From AP-15 sp963787425 (lineage in GTDB: Bacteria; Pseudomonadota; Alphaproteobacteria; ATCC43930; CGMCC-115725): a stretch of 64,000 nt of DNA. The notes below the pieces were generated by a model that saw only the letters and a program-made list of their open reading frames with translations, was not told the origin of the DNA and did no database searches. A program made the translations under genes and the position numbers. Where the stretch lies: the NCBI GenBank assembly GCA_963787425.1, contig CAWBCV010000001.1, positions 1,488,001 to 1,552,000 of the forward strand, given 5' to 3'. Shown one piece after another: positions 18,271-27,940 of this stretch; position 1 is the stretch's first letter, and each line of letters begins with the position of its first letter.

Positions 18271-18449
18271 CGTTGTGCACCTGTGTTGCGTGCGAAAACA
18301 CCTGGCGCGGGGCCTGGGTTCGGAGCCTTGAAAATTTTGCCGAGCACCACCGCTCATAGCCTTGCTTTGGTTCCGAATGGAGCGGACCCGCCCAAGGCGA
18401 CGTTACCCGGTCGACGCATCAGCGTTGCCCGAAGCAAAGAGGAGCCGAC

Positions 18450-18890
18450 ATGACGACGACTGTGGGAACCGAGAACACCCTCGAAAGCCTGCTCGAGGAC
18501 CTTATTCAGTTAGACTACGACGCGGCAGGTGCTTACCAGGCGGCGATCGATCGTCTCGAAAACTTAAGCTACCGCACCGCCTTGGCGAAATTTAAGCGGG
18601 ACCATTTGCGTCATATCACCGAGCTCGGCGATATTCTGTCGAGCATGGGCCGTACCCCGCCGAAAGAGGGCGAAAAGCCCTCCCGGCCAAGGGCAAGGTG
18701 GTCATCACGGGATGGGCGACAAGTCCATTTTGCAGGCGATGCGGACCAACGAGGCGGACACCAACACGGCTACGAGCGCGCGGTCAATTTTAAAGGGTTG
18801 CAGGCGAACACACGAGATGTCCTGCAGCGCGGTCTCGAGGACGAACGGCGCCACTGCGAATGGATATTAGAGCAGTTGAAGCACGACTGA
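18450..18890 (+). CDS. DUF2383/PA2169-like four-helix protein, middle read out of frame
   Basis: A ferritin-like helical protein of about 147 residues: LEDLIQLDYDAAGAYQAAID, FKRDHLRHITELGDIL and C-terminal GLQANTRDVLQRGLEDERRH look conserved. Between 18680 and 18770 the in-frame reading is nonsense-like, while other frames give KGKVVIT and MGDKSILQAMRTNEADTNTA, the expected helix. Three one-base deletions (near 18680, 18712 and 18770) restore the frame overall. The ORF is intact on paper but about 30 residues are probably wrong. The function of the family is unknown; it resembles stress-induced helical bundles. Confidence 0.8.
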   Translation: MTTTVGTENTLESLLEDLIQLDYDAAGAYQAAIDRLENLSYRTALAKFKRDHLRHITELGDILSSMGRTPPKEGEKPSRPRARWSSRDGRQVHFAGDADQRGGHQHGYERAVNFKGLQANTRDVLQRGLEDERRHCEWILEQLKHD

Positions 18891-19024
18891 CGAGTGCGCT
18901 GGCCGCGCCGGCTTATCCAAAGCCGGCGCGGGCTCATCGAGGCTTCGGCGAATCTGCGGCTTTCGCTCGCCTCGCGAGGCTTGGATTGTTAAAGTCACGC
19001 GCGGAAGCTGGGAGATGCCGGGCG

Positions 19025-19318
19025 ATGACACGAGCCGACAATACAGCGGTTGACGCTACCCTCGACGCCACCGGGCTGCTGTGCCCATTGCCGGTATTGA
19101 AGGCGCGGCGAGCGTTAAAGCCGCTCTCTCCCGGCGCTGTGCTGGAAGTCCTCGCGACCGACCCGGGAGCCACTAAGGATTTCGAGCATTTCTGCGCGAC
19201 TACCGGATGCGAGCTGCTCGAAGCGAGCGAACAGCCGGGTGGAGTCTTGCGGTTTCGAATGCGCAAGATCAGGTTGAGGCCCCGCCGATGGTTTCGATTA
19301 TCACGATGCCGCGGCTGA
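19025..19318 (+). CDS. TusA/SirA-like sulfur carrier protein
   Basis: A small protein with the TusA signature: DATGLLCPLPVLKARRAL contains the catalytic Cys of the CPxP motif, followed by LEVLATDPGATKDFEHFC. It is predicted to carry persulfide sulfur. ATG 19025 follows GGGAG. As written the frame runs 31 bases into the alcohol dehydrogenase gene with a tail unlike the family; one extra base near 19272 would give a TGA at about 19276 right after RMRKIR, leaving the next gene 10 bases away behind its own GAGG site. Confidence 0.85.
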   Translation: MTRADNTAVDATLDATGLLCPLPVLKARRALKPLSPGAVLEVLATDPGATKDFEHFCATTGCELLEASEQPGGVLRFRMRKIRLRPRRWFRLSRCRG

Positions 19319-20453
19319 TGGCGGTCGGCGGCGGTGCGCTGGCCGAGCTTCCGGGTATATTGCAGCGGCTCGGCTTGACAACACCTCTGATCGTAACCGA
19401 TCCCTTTCTGCTGCGATCCGGCCACCTCGAGCGGGTCATCCAAGTCCTCGATGAGGCCCGCATCCCGTGGCGGGTGTTTTCCGACACCGTAGCCGACCCG
19501 ACGACGGCGGTCGTCGAAACGGGCAGCCAGCCGGCTGGCGGAAAGCAGCTACGACTGCCTCATTGCCCTCGGCGGCGGCAGCTCGATCGATACGGCAAAG
19601 GGAATGTCCGTGCTTGCCGCCAATGGCGGGCAGATGCGGGACTACAAGGTTCCCGGCAGAAATCCCGAATGTGGGCCTGCCGGTATGTGGCGATTCCGAC
19701 AACCGCAGGCACCGGCTCGGAGGTAACGCGCTTTACGGTCATCACGGATACCGAAACCGACGAGAAAATGTTGATTGCGGGCCTTGCCTGCTGCCCGGTC
19801 GCTACGATCGTCGATTACGAGCTCACCCTGACGATGCCGTTGCGGCTGACCGCCGATACCGGGCTCGACAGCCTGACGCACGCGATCGAGGCCTATGTCA
19901 GCCGCCGCGCCAATCCCTTCACCGACGGCCTTGCAAAGAACGCGATGGGGCTGATCGCGCGGCCATATCCGTACGGCCTGCGCCGAGCCCCACAACCGGG
20001 TGGCGCGCGAGGCGATGATGCTCGGCGCGACGACCGCCGGGATGGCGTTCTCGAATGCCAGCGTCGCTCTGGTCCACGGCATGAGCCGTCCGATCGGCGC
20101 CTTCTTTCCACGTCCCGCACGGGCTGTCGAACGCGATGCTGCTGCCCGAGATCACCGCCTTTTCGGCGCCGGCCGCGCTCGAGCGTTACGCCGATTGCGC
20201 CCGCGCGATGGGGATAGCCGAAGAGGGCGAGGGAAGCCAGGCCGCGGTTGCCCGCCTGCTCGACGAATTGCGCCGGCTCAACGTGGATCTGCAGGTCCCG
20301 ACGCCGCGCTCCTGGGGCATCGATGCCGGGCGTTACGAAGAGCTGTTGCCGGTGATGGCGAGCCAGGCGATTCGCCTCGGGTTCCCCGGCAAACAACCCG
20401 CGAGTGCCTTCGAGCGACGAGATCATCGATCTTTACCGCCGCGTGTACGGTGA
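19288..20453 (+). pseudogene. Iron-containing alcohol dehydrogenase, multiple frameshifts
   Basis: Type III metal-dependent alcohol dehydrogenase. N-terminal VGGGALAELPGILQRLGL, cofactor loop IPTTAGTGSEVT, metal region LTADTGLDSLTHAIEAYVS and, in another frame, MSRPIGAFF followed by NAMLLPEITAF. Breaks lie near 19520-19670, 19970, 20105 and 20380; the expected C-terminus SSDEIIDLYRRVYGEN is legible in a third frame. Full length would be about 385 residues. ATG 19288 follows GAGG. All expected segments are present, so indel errors are as likely as true decay. It reduces or oxidises a small alcohol/aldehyde; the substrate is unknown. Confidence 0.85.
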
Positions 20454-20477
20454 AAATCAAGCACGGTCCCATCACTG

Positions 20478-20527
20478 CCGCCCCTCACCCAGCCCTCTCC
20501 CCGCAAGCGGGGCGAGGGCAGGGTGAG
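20478..20527. repeat. REP-like palindrome (class B)
   Basis: Near-perfect palindrome: CCTCACCCAGCCCTC, core TCCCCGCAAGCGGGG, then GAGGGCAGGGTGAGG. It lies between the convergent alcohol dehydrogenase and Rieske genes and may act as a bidirectional 3' end. Confidence 0.8.
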
Positions 20528-20554
20528 GGACGTTCGCAGGATTGCGGTAAGAAT

Positions 20555-20879
20555 TCAGTCGAGCTTGACCTGGATCTCCTCGTCGACGACGCGCACCGGG
20601 TAGGTCTTCAGATCTTCGGTCGCCGGCGGGTCGAGCACCTTTCCGGTGCGGACATCAAAGCGGGCGGCATGCAGCGGGCACTCGATCAGCTCGCCGTCGA
20701 GCCAGCCGTCGGAGAGCCGGGCATAGGCATGAGTGCAGATGTTGTCGGTCGCGAAAAGAGTGCCGTCGACGTCGTAAAGCGCGATCGAGCGGCCGGCGAC
20801 CTCGACGCCCAGCGGCTCGCCTTCGGCCAGATCGCCGACGGCTGGCTGCCCGGACCCAGCCCGTTTCGTCCGCGCTCAT
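20555..20879 (-). pseudogene. Rieske [2Fe-2S] ferredoxin, one frameshift near 20850
   Basis: A small Rieske protein of about 107 residues. After an N-terminal MSADETGWVRAA in one frame, the body continues in another: LAEGEPLGVEVAGRSIALYD, cluster ligands ICTHAYARL and ECPLHAARFD, ending VDEEIQVKLD. A single indel near 20845-20855 joins them (total 325 bases). It is of the ferredoxin type that feeds electrons to ring-hydroxylating dioxygenases, or of the NirD type. It might serve the dioxygenase at 8674-10693, which has no electron-transfer partner nearby (inference). Confidence 0.82.
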
Positions 20880-20895
20880 CCAACCTCCCGATGAC

Positions 20896-22360
20896 TCAGG
20901 GGCGAGCGACGATCCGCGGCGGACGGGCGAGGAAGGCCGGCAGATGGTCGCCAAAACCGACGACCTGCCGATCCGGCTCCGGTTGACGCTCGGGCCGGCG
21001 CGGAACACGAGCAACAGGGGCGCGGGGGAATAAAGTCACGTTCGATGCGGGCAGGTCTTGCTGCGCTGCCTCTTTTGCGCTCGGCCGGCGCTCTCGCCGC
21101 GGGGCGCGAGGTTCGGCCGGCTCCCCCCGTGAGGCGCCTCGCGGCGCGGCATCGGTTCGGGTGCGGCGGCCATCGGACTTGACGGGCCGGCGCGCCCCGC
21201 GTCGCGAGCGACGCTCGCCGTATTCGAGTTCGGCCGCCTCGATCCCCTCGATGGCAATCGGCGGAATTTCCCTGCCGATCAATTTGACGATCGCGGCGAC
21301 GGCGTCGCCGTCCTCCGGCGAGGCGAGCATGAAGGACCTGCCCTCGAGGCCGGCGCGTCCGGTTCGGCCGATGCGGTGAACGTAGTCCTCGGCGTGAATC
21401 GGCACGTCGAAACAGAAGACGTGGCTCATGCCTTTGATGTCCAAGCCGCGCGCGGCGACGTCACTGGCCACGAGAAGCCGGATCTCGCCGTTCCGAAAGC
21501 GGTCCAGGGTTTCCGTGCGTTTTGGTTGCGGCATGTCGCCGTGCAATGCCGCGGCATCGAACCCGTGCCGGGCCAGCGAACGGAACAGAATGTCGACATC
21601 GCGCTTGCGGTTGCAGAAGATCAGCGCGTTCTTGACGTCTTCGGAGCGGATCAGCCGGCGCAGCGCCTCGCGCTTATCGTCCGGATCGAGGACTGCGATC
21701 GACTGAGCGACAGTCGCGGCCGGTGATGCCGGCGGCGCCACCGAGATCTCGGCCGGGTCGCGCAGAAAGGCGTCCGCCAGCTTGCGGATCTCGGCCGGCA
21801 TCGTCGCCGAAAAGAACAGCGTCTGGCGCGTTTCCGGCAACAAGCCAACGATCCGCTCGACATCGGGGATGAAGCCCATGTCGAGCATCCGGTCGGCCTC
21901 GTCGATGACCAGAATACGGGTGTCGGAGAGGAGGATCTTGCCGCGCCCGTAAAGATCGAGAAGGCGGCCCGGCGTGGCGATCAACACGTCGACCCCGCGG
22001 TCGAGCTTGCGTTCCTGGTCGACAAAGCTTTCGCCGCCGATCAAGCAGCGCCATCGTCAGGCGGTGATGCTTGCCATAGAGCTCGAAGGAGGCGGCGACT
22101 TGGGTCGCCAGTTCGCGCGTCGGTTCGAGGATCAGCGAGCGCGGCATTCGCACCCGGGCCCGCCCGGCCGCCAGCATGTCGACCATCGGCAGCACAAAGC
22201 TCGCCGTTTTGCCGGTTCCGGTCTGGGCGCAACCGAGAACGTCCCGGCCACGCTTTACGTGGGGGATCGCTTGTTCCTGGATCGGGGTGGGATTGGTATA
22301 GCCGGCGTCGGAAACCGCCTGGAGAACCTCAGGCGAAAGGTCGAGTTCAGAAAAATCCAT
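20896..22360 (-). pseudogene. DEAD-box RNA helicase (RhlE-like), one frameshift near 22041
   Basis: ATP-dependent RNA helicase of about 488 residues. Frame one (from 22360) has the Q motif FSELDLSPEVLQAV, TNPTPIQEQAIP, Walker A AQTGTGKT and PTRELATQ; frame two has TPGRLLD, VIDEADRMLDMGF, SATMP, ASDVAARGLDI and HRIGRTGRAG. One extra base in ATGGCGCTGCTTGATC joins them as LTMALLIGGESF. A basic, Arg-rich C-terminal tail (RRSRRGARRPVKSDGRR) is typical of cold-shock helicases. It follows infA and cspA in the same direction, 148 bases after infA. All motifs are intact, so a sequencing error is likely. Confidence 0.92.
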
Positions 22361-22508
22361 TGAGACGTTGTAGCCTTATTGTAACAATTGCGGCGTTTTT
22401 ACCTATTCATCAAATTGGGTTTGACGGAAGAAATGTCAAACTATTTCGCTGGGCGAGGTATGCCGTGGCCACAAGGCAGATGCCGGACCGATCGACAACT
22501 GTTACGAT

Positions 22509-22778
22509 TTAGCGGCGGCGGTATTGCGGACGAGGCGACATTGCCGGCGCCGCCCGCTCGTCCTTGTGGCGGAAATTAATCCGGCCTTTGGTCAGATCAT
22601 ACGGGGTCATTTCTACCGTGACACGATCACCCGCAAGAATTCGTATTCGATTTTTCTTCATTCTGCCGGAGGAATAAGCAAGGGTCTCGTGCCCGTTATC
22701 GAGCTTCACACGAAAGCGCGCGTCGGGAAGCAGCTCGAGTACTGTACCTTCAAACTCGATCAAATCTTCCTTAGCCAA
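22509..22778 (-). CDS. infA: Translation initiation factor IF-1
   Basis: The 89-residue S1-fold protein starts MAKEDLIEFEGTVLELLPDA and contains MKKNRIRILAGDRVTVE and PYDLTKGRI, diagnostic of IF-1, which binds the A site and stabilises the initiation complex. The C-terminus is about 15 residues longer than the usual 72, with a basic tail ending RPQYRRR, as in many alphaproteobacteria. CAGGAGATCT provides a ribosome site. It lies between cspA and a DEAD-box helicase, all co-oriented. Confidence 0.95.
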   Translation of the reverse strand: MAKEDLIEFEGTVLELLPDARFRVKLDNGHETLAYSSGRMKKNRIRILAGDRVTVEMTPYDLTKGRINFRHKDERAAPAMSPRPQYRRR

Positions 22779-22790
22779 AGAGATCTCCTG

Positions 22791-22824
22791 GAGGAAAGAA
22801 GAGGGCGCCCGCCGAGGCGCCCCC
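22791..22824 (-). terminator. Intrinsic terminator after cspA
   Basis: On the minus strand, GGGCGCC, loop TCGGCG, GGCGCCC is followed by TCTTCTTTCC. It separates cspA from infA and likely terminates most cspA transcripts. Confidence 0.7.
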
Positions 22825-22841
22825 GCAGATACCCGCCCGGT

Positions 22842-23048
22842 TCAGACCGCGCGCAAATTTACAGCAGAGACCCGGCCCCGCTGGCCCTGCTCGAGCTCAT
22901 AGCTGAGCTTTTGACCCTCTCGCAGATTGTCCATCCCGGCGCGCTCCACCGCCGAAATGTGAACGAACACGTCAGCGCCGCCGTTTTCAGGCTGGATGAA
23001 GCCATACCCCTTTTGCGCATTGAACCATTTGACCGTACCGGTCGCCAT
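22842..23048 (-). CDS. cspA: Cold-shock domain protein
   Basis: A 68-residue CspA-type single-stranded nucleic acid-binding protein: GTVKWFNAQKGYGFI (RNP1) and DVFVHISAVE (RNP2), ending VSAVNLRAV. ATG 23048 is the usual Csp start; a longer frame from 23063 is unlikely. GGAG lies about nine bases upstream. The long gap above it (about 175 bases to the panE-like gene) leaves room for the structured 5' leader common in cold-shock genes. Its own terminator follows before infA. Confidence 0.95.
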   Translation of the reverse strand: MATGTVKWFNAQKGYGFIQPENGGADVFVHISAVERAGMDNLREGQKLSYELEQGQRGRVSAVNLRAV

Positions 23049-23223
23049 CAGCAGTAACTCCAATTAGCATTCTAGGACGCCACGCGAGCGCGCAGCGCAT
23101 CGGACATCGATTGGCTCGGGAGACACGGTCGGACGATCGCAGAGGAACGCAGGCCGGAAAGCCGAACCCAAACGGGTCGACGGGCCTTAGTTAAGGGCGG
23201 CTGCAGATTTGCGCAAGTGGTCT

Positions 23224-24182
23224 TTAGGGCAAGCGCCGGCCCGGACCGCCCTCGTTCTCTCGGGCAGGGGCCCCGTGAACATAGGGCTTCAACGCCGCAT
23301 AAATAAAACCATTCGCCGGCGTATTAATGCCATGGCGGCGGCCGAGGTCGACCACCTTGCCGGCAAACCAGGGCAATTCCAGCCGGTTGCCGCGGATCAG
23401 GTCGTTCCCCATCGACGTCGTATGGTGCGGCGGCATCGAACGCATCTGCGCGAGCGTCCGGTCGACACTGTCGGATCGCAGCCCCACCCCTTCGGCCAGC
23501 CCGACGGATACCGTTTCGCGCAACGCCGCCTCATAAAGGGCCAGGAGATCGGGATCGTCGCGCCACTTTCCGAGCGGCAATCGGGTCAGCGCGTTGAGCC
23601 CGCTGAGGGGTACCAGCAAGATGAACTTTTCCCAGACCGGGACCATGATATCCGCGCTAAACACGCCCTCGAACCCCGCCGCTTCGCAGAGGTCGCGCAA
23701 TCGCTGGCCGCGCTCGCTGACGCGGCCGTCGAGCTCGCCGAAGGCCATTCGTTGATAGGTGCCGGTCTGGCGGATGATCCCTGGCGCGACAATCGCGCCG
23801 GTGACGAACGCCATGCCTCCCATTACTGCGTCGTTCCCGAGGATCGAGGTCAAGCGTTCCGCGGCGTCGATGCCGTTCTGCAACGGAATGACGGCAGTCT
23901 GCGGTCCGATGATCGCCCGGTCTGCTCGGCGACAACTTCGAGGTCCCATAATTTGACACAGCACAGAACGATATCGACGGTGCCGATCTCGGCGATGTTG
24001 TCGGTGGCCTGTGCCGGCCGGATGTGGGTTTCGCCGCGATCCCCCTCGATGCGAAGTCCGTTCTCGCGGATCGCCGCGAGATGCGCGCCGCGCGCGACAA
24101 AGGTCACATCCGCTCCGGCCTTGGCGAGCGAGGCGCCATAGGGCCCGCCAATGCCGCCGGTGCCGATCACCGCGATGCGCAT
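23224..24182 (-). pseudogene. 2-dehydropantoate 2-reductase-like, one frameshift near 23920
   Basis: ApbA/PanE family NADPH-dependent ketoacid reductase of about 319 residues. N-terminal Rossmann motif AVIGTGGIGGPYGASLA and VLCCVKLWDLE lie in one frame; QTAVIPLQNGIDAAERL, the catalytic Lys region VWEKFILLVPLSGLNAL and HHTTSMGNDLIRGNRLE lie in the other. A one-base deletion in ACCGGGCGATC near 23919 explains the split. It would make pantoate for coenzyme A if a true PanE; paralogues act on other 2-ketoacids, so I give no symbol. Confidence 0.88.
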
Positions 24183-24209
24183 TCAATCCCCGTCCAAAGC
24201 TGTTCCCGC

Positions 24210-26207
24210 TTATACGTCGAGATCGCGGGCGAAGCGGGCGTTTTTCTGGATGTAGTCGAAGCGCAGCTCGGGACGCCGGCCCATCAGCGTTTCGACCAAG
24301 GCTTTGGTGCGTTCGAATTCCTCGGCCGGCAATTCGATCGCTGCGGGATCGGGTTTCGCCGGCAGAGTCACCCTCAGCAATGTGCGGTGCGCCGGGTCCA
24401 TCGTCGTCGCCTTTAGATAACGCGCCGGCATTTCACCGAGACCCTTGAACCGGCTGATTTCGATCTTGCCGCGGCCATTGAAGGCGCTGTGCAGCAATTC
24501 CTCGCGATGCGCATCGTCCCGCGCGTAATGGGTAACGTCGCCCTGCGTTAGCCTGTAGAGCGGCGGCAACGCCAGGAAGAGGTGGCCGTTTTCGACCAAC
24601 TTTGGCATCTCGCGAAAGAAGAATGTCATCAGCAGCGAGGCAATGTGCGCGCCGTCGACATCGGCGTCGGTCATGATGATGACGCGCTCGTAGCGCAAGC
24701 CCTCCTCGCGGTAATGCGGTCCCGAGCCGGCGCCGAGCGCCAGGATGATGTCCGACAGCTCCTGGTTGGCGCGCATCTTGTCGGCCGAGGCGCTCGCCAC
24801 GTTGAGGATCTTGCCGCGCAACGGGAGGATCGCCTGGGTCTCGCGGTCGCGCGCCTGCTTAGCCGAGCCGCCGGCGCTGTCGCCCTCGACGAGAAAAATC
24901 TCCGTTCCGGCGGCGCTGTCGCGGCTGCAATCGGCGAGCTTGCCGGGGAGCCGCAGTTTGCGGGTCGCGCTCTTGCGCGCCAGCTCGCGCTGCTGCCGCC
25001 GCTGTCTGGCGTTCCTCCGCGCGTTCGGCGATGCGCTCGAGAAGCACCCGTGCGGTCGCCGGATCGGCGCTCAGCCAATGGTCGAAATGATCCTTGACGG
25101 CACTCTCGACCAGCCTCGTCGCCTCGGCAGAGGCCAGCCTCTCCTTGGTCTGGCCCTGGAATTGGGGGTCCCGGATGAACAATGACAGCAGCATCGCCGC
25201 GCCGCTCGTAACGTCTTCGCCGGTGGCCTGGGCGATGCGGCGGTTGCCGGCGAGCTCGCCATAGCCTTTGACGGCGCGCAACAGAGCGCTCCTCAGCCCC
25301 GCCTCGTGAGTGCCGCCCTCGGGGGTCGGGATGGTATTGCAATAGGAGTGGCTGAACCCCTCCTGCTCGTCCTCGGGCCAGGCGACTGCCCACTCCACGC
25401 CGCCGCCTTCCGCAAAGTCGATTTGCCCGACAAACGGCCGGGGCGTCAACATGGGGTGGCCGTCGAGGCTCGCCGCCAGGAAATCGCCGAGCCCGCCGGG
25501 GAAGTGGAGCCTCGCCTCGGCCGGGACGCCTTCCGGGCGCGGCACGGAAGGGTCGCAGCTCCAGCGAATTTCGAGACCGCGGAACAGATAGGCCTTGGAA
25601 CGCGCCATGCGGTAAAGCGTCGCCGGGCGAAAGCCGAGCTCACCGAAAATTTCCGGGTCGGGGTGGAAGCGCACCGTCGTGCCGCGCCTGTTGTGCACCG
25701 GCCCGCGGTCCACCAGGCTGGTCTTCGGTATTCCCCGACGATAGCTCTGGCTCCACAGCCGGCGGTCGCGCGCGACCTCGACCTCGAACTCGTCCGCGAG
25801 CGCATTGACGACCGAGACGCCGACGCCGTGCAGACCGCCCGACGTCCGATAGGCCTCCCCCCGAATTTGCCGCCCGAATGGAGGGTCGTCAGGATCACTT
25901 CGAGGGCTGATTTGTCCGGGAAGCGCGGATGCGGATCGACCGGGATTCCGCGGCCGTTATCACGGACAGTGACCCAGTTGCCGACGCCAAGCTCGATCTC
26001 GATGCGGGTGGCATGGCCGGCGACCGCCTCGTCCATTGCATTGTCGAGGATTTCGGCCACGAGATGATGGAGCCCGCGCTCGTCGGCGCCGCCGACATAC
26101 ATGCCGGGGCGGCGGCGAACCGGCTCCAGCCCTTCCAGAACCTCGATGTCCTTGGCGGAATAGCTGTCGTCGGGTTTCGCGGGCGGCGTATCGAAGAGAT
26201 CAGGCAT
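24210..26207 (-). pseudogene. parE: DNA topoisomerase IV subunit B, two frameshifts
   Basis: GHKL-type ATPase subunit of topoisomerase IV, 1998 bases (about 665 codons, normal length). ATP-binding features DNAMDEAVAGHA and DNGRGIPVDPHPRFPDKSAL; transducer SGGLHGVGVSVVNAL; Toprim EGDSAGGSAKQARDRE and IMTDADVDGAHI; C-terminus KGLGEMPARYL. Breaks lie near 25858 (one G missing from a G run after GGKFGG) and near 25006. parE is normally essential and every motif is present, so these two breaks are best read as sequence errors. It is ParE rather than GyrB by its N-terminus (MPDLFDTPP, YVGGADERGLHHL) and shorter C-terminal part. Confidence 0.92.
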
Positions 26208-26395
26208 GGCGCGAATATACGGAGGGCTGGCGTTCCCGCAAGCAGGATCAGGTATGGAGTGCTTTTATCACCACAAGATATTGGACAGAGCTTTGACGGA
26301 TCGAGCTGTTTGACAGAGCTATTCGGGCCGATCCTCAGCGGCCCATTAGGAGGGGCGACGGAGGGAACTCTCGCAGAGCTGGCGGATTTACGCTT

Positions 26396-26617
26396 ATGAT
26401 GACCCCGGCGATGATGACCAACGAGCGCAAGATTTGGGAAGCGGTACTGCTTCTCGTTCGCCGGCACGGCGCTGCCGCGGCGGAAATCGCGCACCGCGAG
26501 GCGCAGCGCCTGCGCAGCGACGATGACGAGCTGACCTGCGTCGTGTGGTGTTGGATCGCCCGCTCGACCGCGGAATTGCTGCGTCCCATCCCCGGCGAAG
26601 ACGAGCGGGTGCACTGA
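26396..26617 (+). CDS. Small DUF6961-like protein
   Basis: A 73-residue protein (TNERKIWEAVLLLVRRHG, AAAEIAHREAQRLRSDDDE, CVVWCWIARSTAELL) resembling the small DUF6961 proteins of alphaproteobacteria, as far as I recall that family. The function is unknown. Several ATGs (26396, 26399, 26411, 26414) are possible and none has a clear ribosome site. It is divergent from parE and upstream of msrB. Confidence 0.6.
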   Translation: MMTPAMMTNERKIWEAVLLLVRRHGAAAAEIAHREAQRLRSDDDELTCVVWCWIARSTAELLRPIPGEDERVH

Positions 26618-26709
26618 ATTCCCGCAGCCGTTTGCCTGCCGGCCCCTTCACGGGAGGCGCGGGCGATGCGATATTCGATCGGTCGTATTTCGAGTCCGAA
26701 AGGAAGGGC

Positions 26710-27198
26710 ATGGCAGAGGGTCTTTTCGGCCGCTTGAGCGGTCGCGGACATTCCCCGGGGAAGTCATTTCCGGTTGCGCTGAGCGAGGAGGAGTGGCGGG
26801 GTAAGCTGTCTGCGGCGCAATACCGGGTCTTGCGGGAGCACGGCACCGAACGCGCCGGATCGAGCCCGCTCGACAAGCAATACGGCCCCGGGGTCTATCA
26901 CTGCGCCGGGTGCGGTCAGCCGCTTTTCTCTTCGGACGCCAAGTTCGACAGTCGCACCGGATGGCCGAGCTTTTGGGTGCCGCTCGACGAGGCGGTCGAA
27001 ACCGAGACCGACCGCAGCCTTTTCATGACGCGAACCGAGGTCCATTGCAGCCGCTGCGGCGGCCATATCGGGCACGTTTTCGACGACGGTCCGGAGCCGA
27101 CCGGCCAGCGCTACTGCATGAACGGCGTGTCGCTCGACTTTCACCCCGGAGAGACGCCGCCGGCAACCGGCGGAAGCGAGCCCGGGAAGAGCGCTTGA
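26710..27198 (+). CDS. msrB: Peptide-methionine (R)-S-oxide reductase
   Basis: Repairs methionine-R-sulfoxide in proteins. MsrB landmarks are all visible: YHCAGCGQPLFSSDAKFDS and VHCSRCGGHIGHVFDDGP (two CxxC zinc pairs), GWPSFW and the catalytic Cys in RYCMNGVSLDF. At 162 residues it has about 25 extra N-terminal residues before the domain; no signal peptide is seen. ATG 26710 follows AGGAAGGGC; a longer frame from 26545 lacks support. Confidence 0.95.
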   Translation: MAEGLFGRLSGRGHSPGKSFPVALSEEEWRGKLSAAQYRVLREHGTERAGSSPLDKQYGPGVYHCAGCGQPLFSSDAKFDSRTGWPSFWVPLDEAVETETDRSLFMTRTEVHCSRCGGHIGHVFDDGPEPTGQRYCMNGVSLDFHPGETPPATGGSEPGKSA

Positions 27199-27255
27199 CA
27201 CTCCGACGCGAGAGTCTAGCGTCCGTGCGCTGAACTCTCGAAACGGGGAAGACCT

Positions 27256-27870
27256 GTGATCATCGAAATGCGCACTTACACGTTGCAGCCGGGAACGGTT
27301 GCGACTTTCGAAGAACGCTTCGCCGAGGCGCTGCCGGTGCGGGCGAAGGTGTCGCCGCTCGCCGCTTTTTGGCGCACCGAAGTGGGGCCCTTGAACCGGG
27401 TCATCCATGTTTGGCCCTACGAGAACCTAGAAGAGCGCACCCGGTTGCGCGCCGAGGCTACCAAGCTGCAAGGTTGGCCGCCCAACACCCGTGAATTCGT
27501 CGTCGAGCAGCAAAGCGACATCTACCTCCCGGCGCCGTTCTCGCCAAAGCTCGAACCGCGCCAGCTCGGCAATCTATACGAGATCCGCATCTACACCTTC
27601 AAGCCGGGCGGCATCCCGGCGACGATCGACCGCTGGAGCACCCATATCGCCGAACGCACCAAGCTGTCGCCTTTGGTAGGCGCTTGGTATTCCGAGCTCG
27701 GCGGCCTCAACAAGTGGTGCCAGGCCTACAAGGATGCGGGCGAGCGTTTCCGCATCCGCGAGGAAGCGAGAGTCGAGGGCATCTGGCCGCCCAAGGGAGG
27801 TCAGCCCGGCATGATGCTCAAGCAGGAGAACATGCTGGTCGTCCCGGCCGCCTTCTCGCCATTGCATTGA
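27256..27870 (+). CDS. NIPSNAP family protein with two domains
   Basis: A 204-residue protein with two copies of the ferredoxin-like NIPSNAP fold: MIIEMRTYTLQPGTVATFEE and, from about residue 108, LYEIRIYTFKPGGIPATIDR. No catalytic role is established for the family. It starts with GTG, preceded by GGGGAAGACCT. A strong hairpin follows the stop. Confidence 0.92.
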   Translation: MIIEMRTYTLQPGTVATFEERFAEALPVRAKVSPLAAFWRTEVGPLNRVIHVWPYENLEERTRLRAEATKLQGWPPNTREFVVEQQSDIYLPAPFSPKLEPRQLGNLYEIRIYTFKPGGIPATIDRWSTHIAERTKLSPLVGAWYSELGGLNKWCQAYKDAGERFRIREEARVEGIWPPKGGQPGMMLKQENMLVVPAAFSPLH

Positions 27871-27876
27871 GCCGCC

Positions 27877-27906
27877 GGCCTGGGGCGGGGCAGCCCGCTC
27901 CAGGCC
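27877..27906 (+). terminator. Hairpin after the NIPSNAP gene
   Basis: GGCCTGGGGCGGG pairs with CCCGCTCCAGGCC across four bases. No U-run follows, so it may be a Rho-dependent or stabilising 3' structure. Confidence 0.5.
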
Positions 27907-27940
27907 AAGACGGTACGATCATCGGAAGGAGAATAATTCG

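Noticed and set aside
24210..26207. Programmed frameshifting in parE
   Set aside because: No slippery heptamer plus structure seen; two unrelated sites, one in a G run, and many similar breaks in other genes point to sequence errors.
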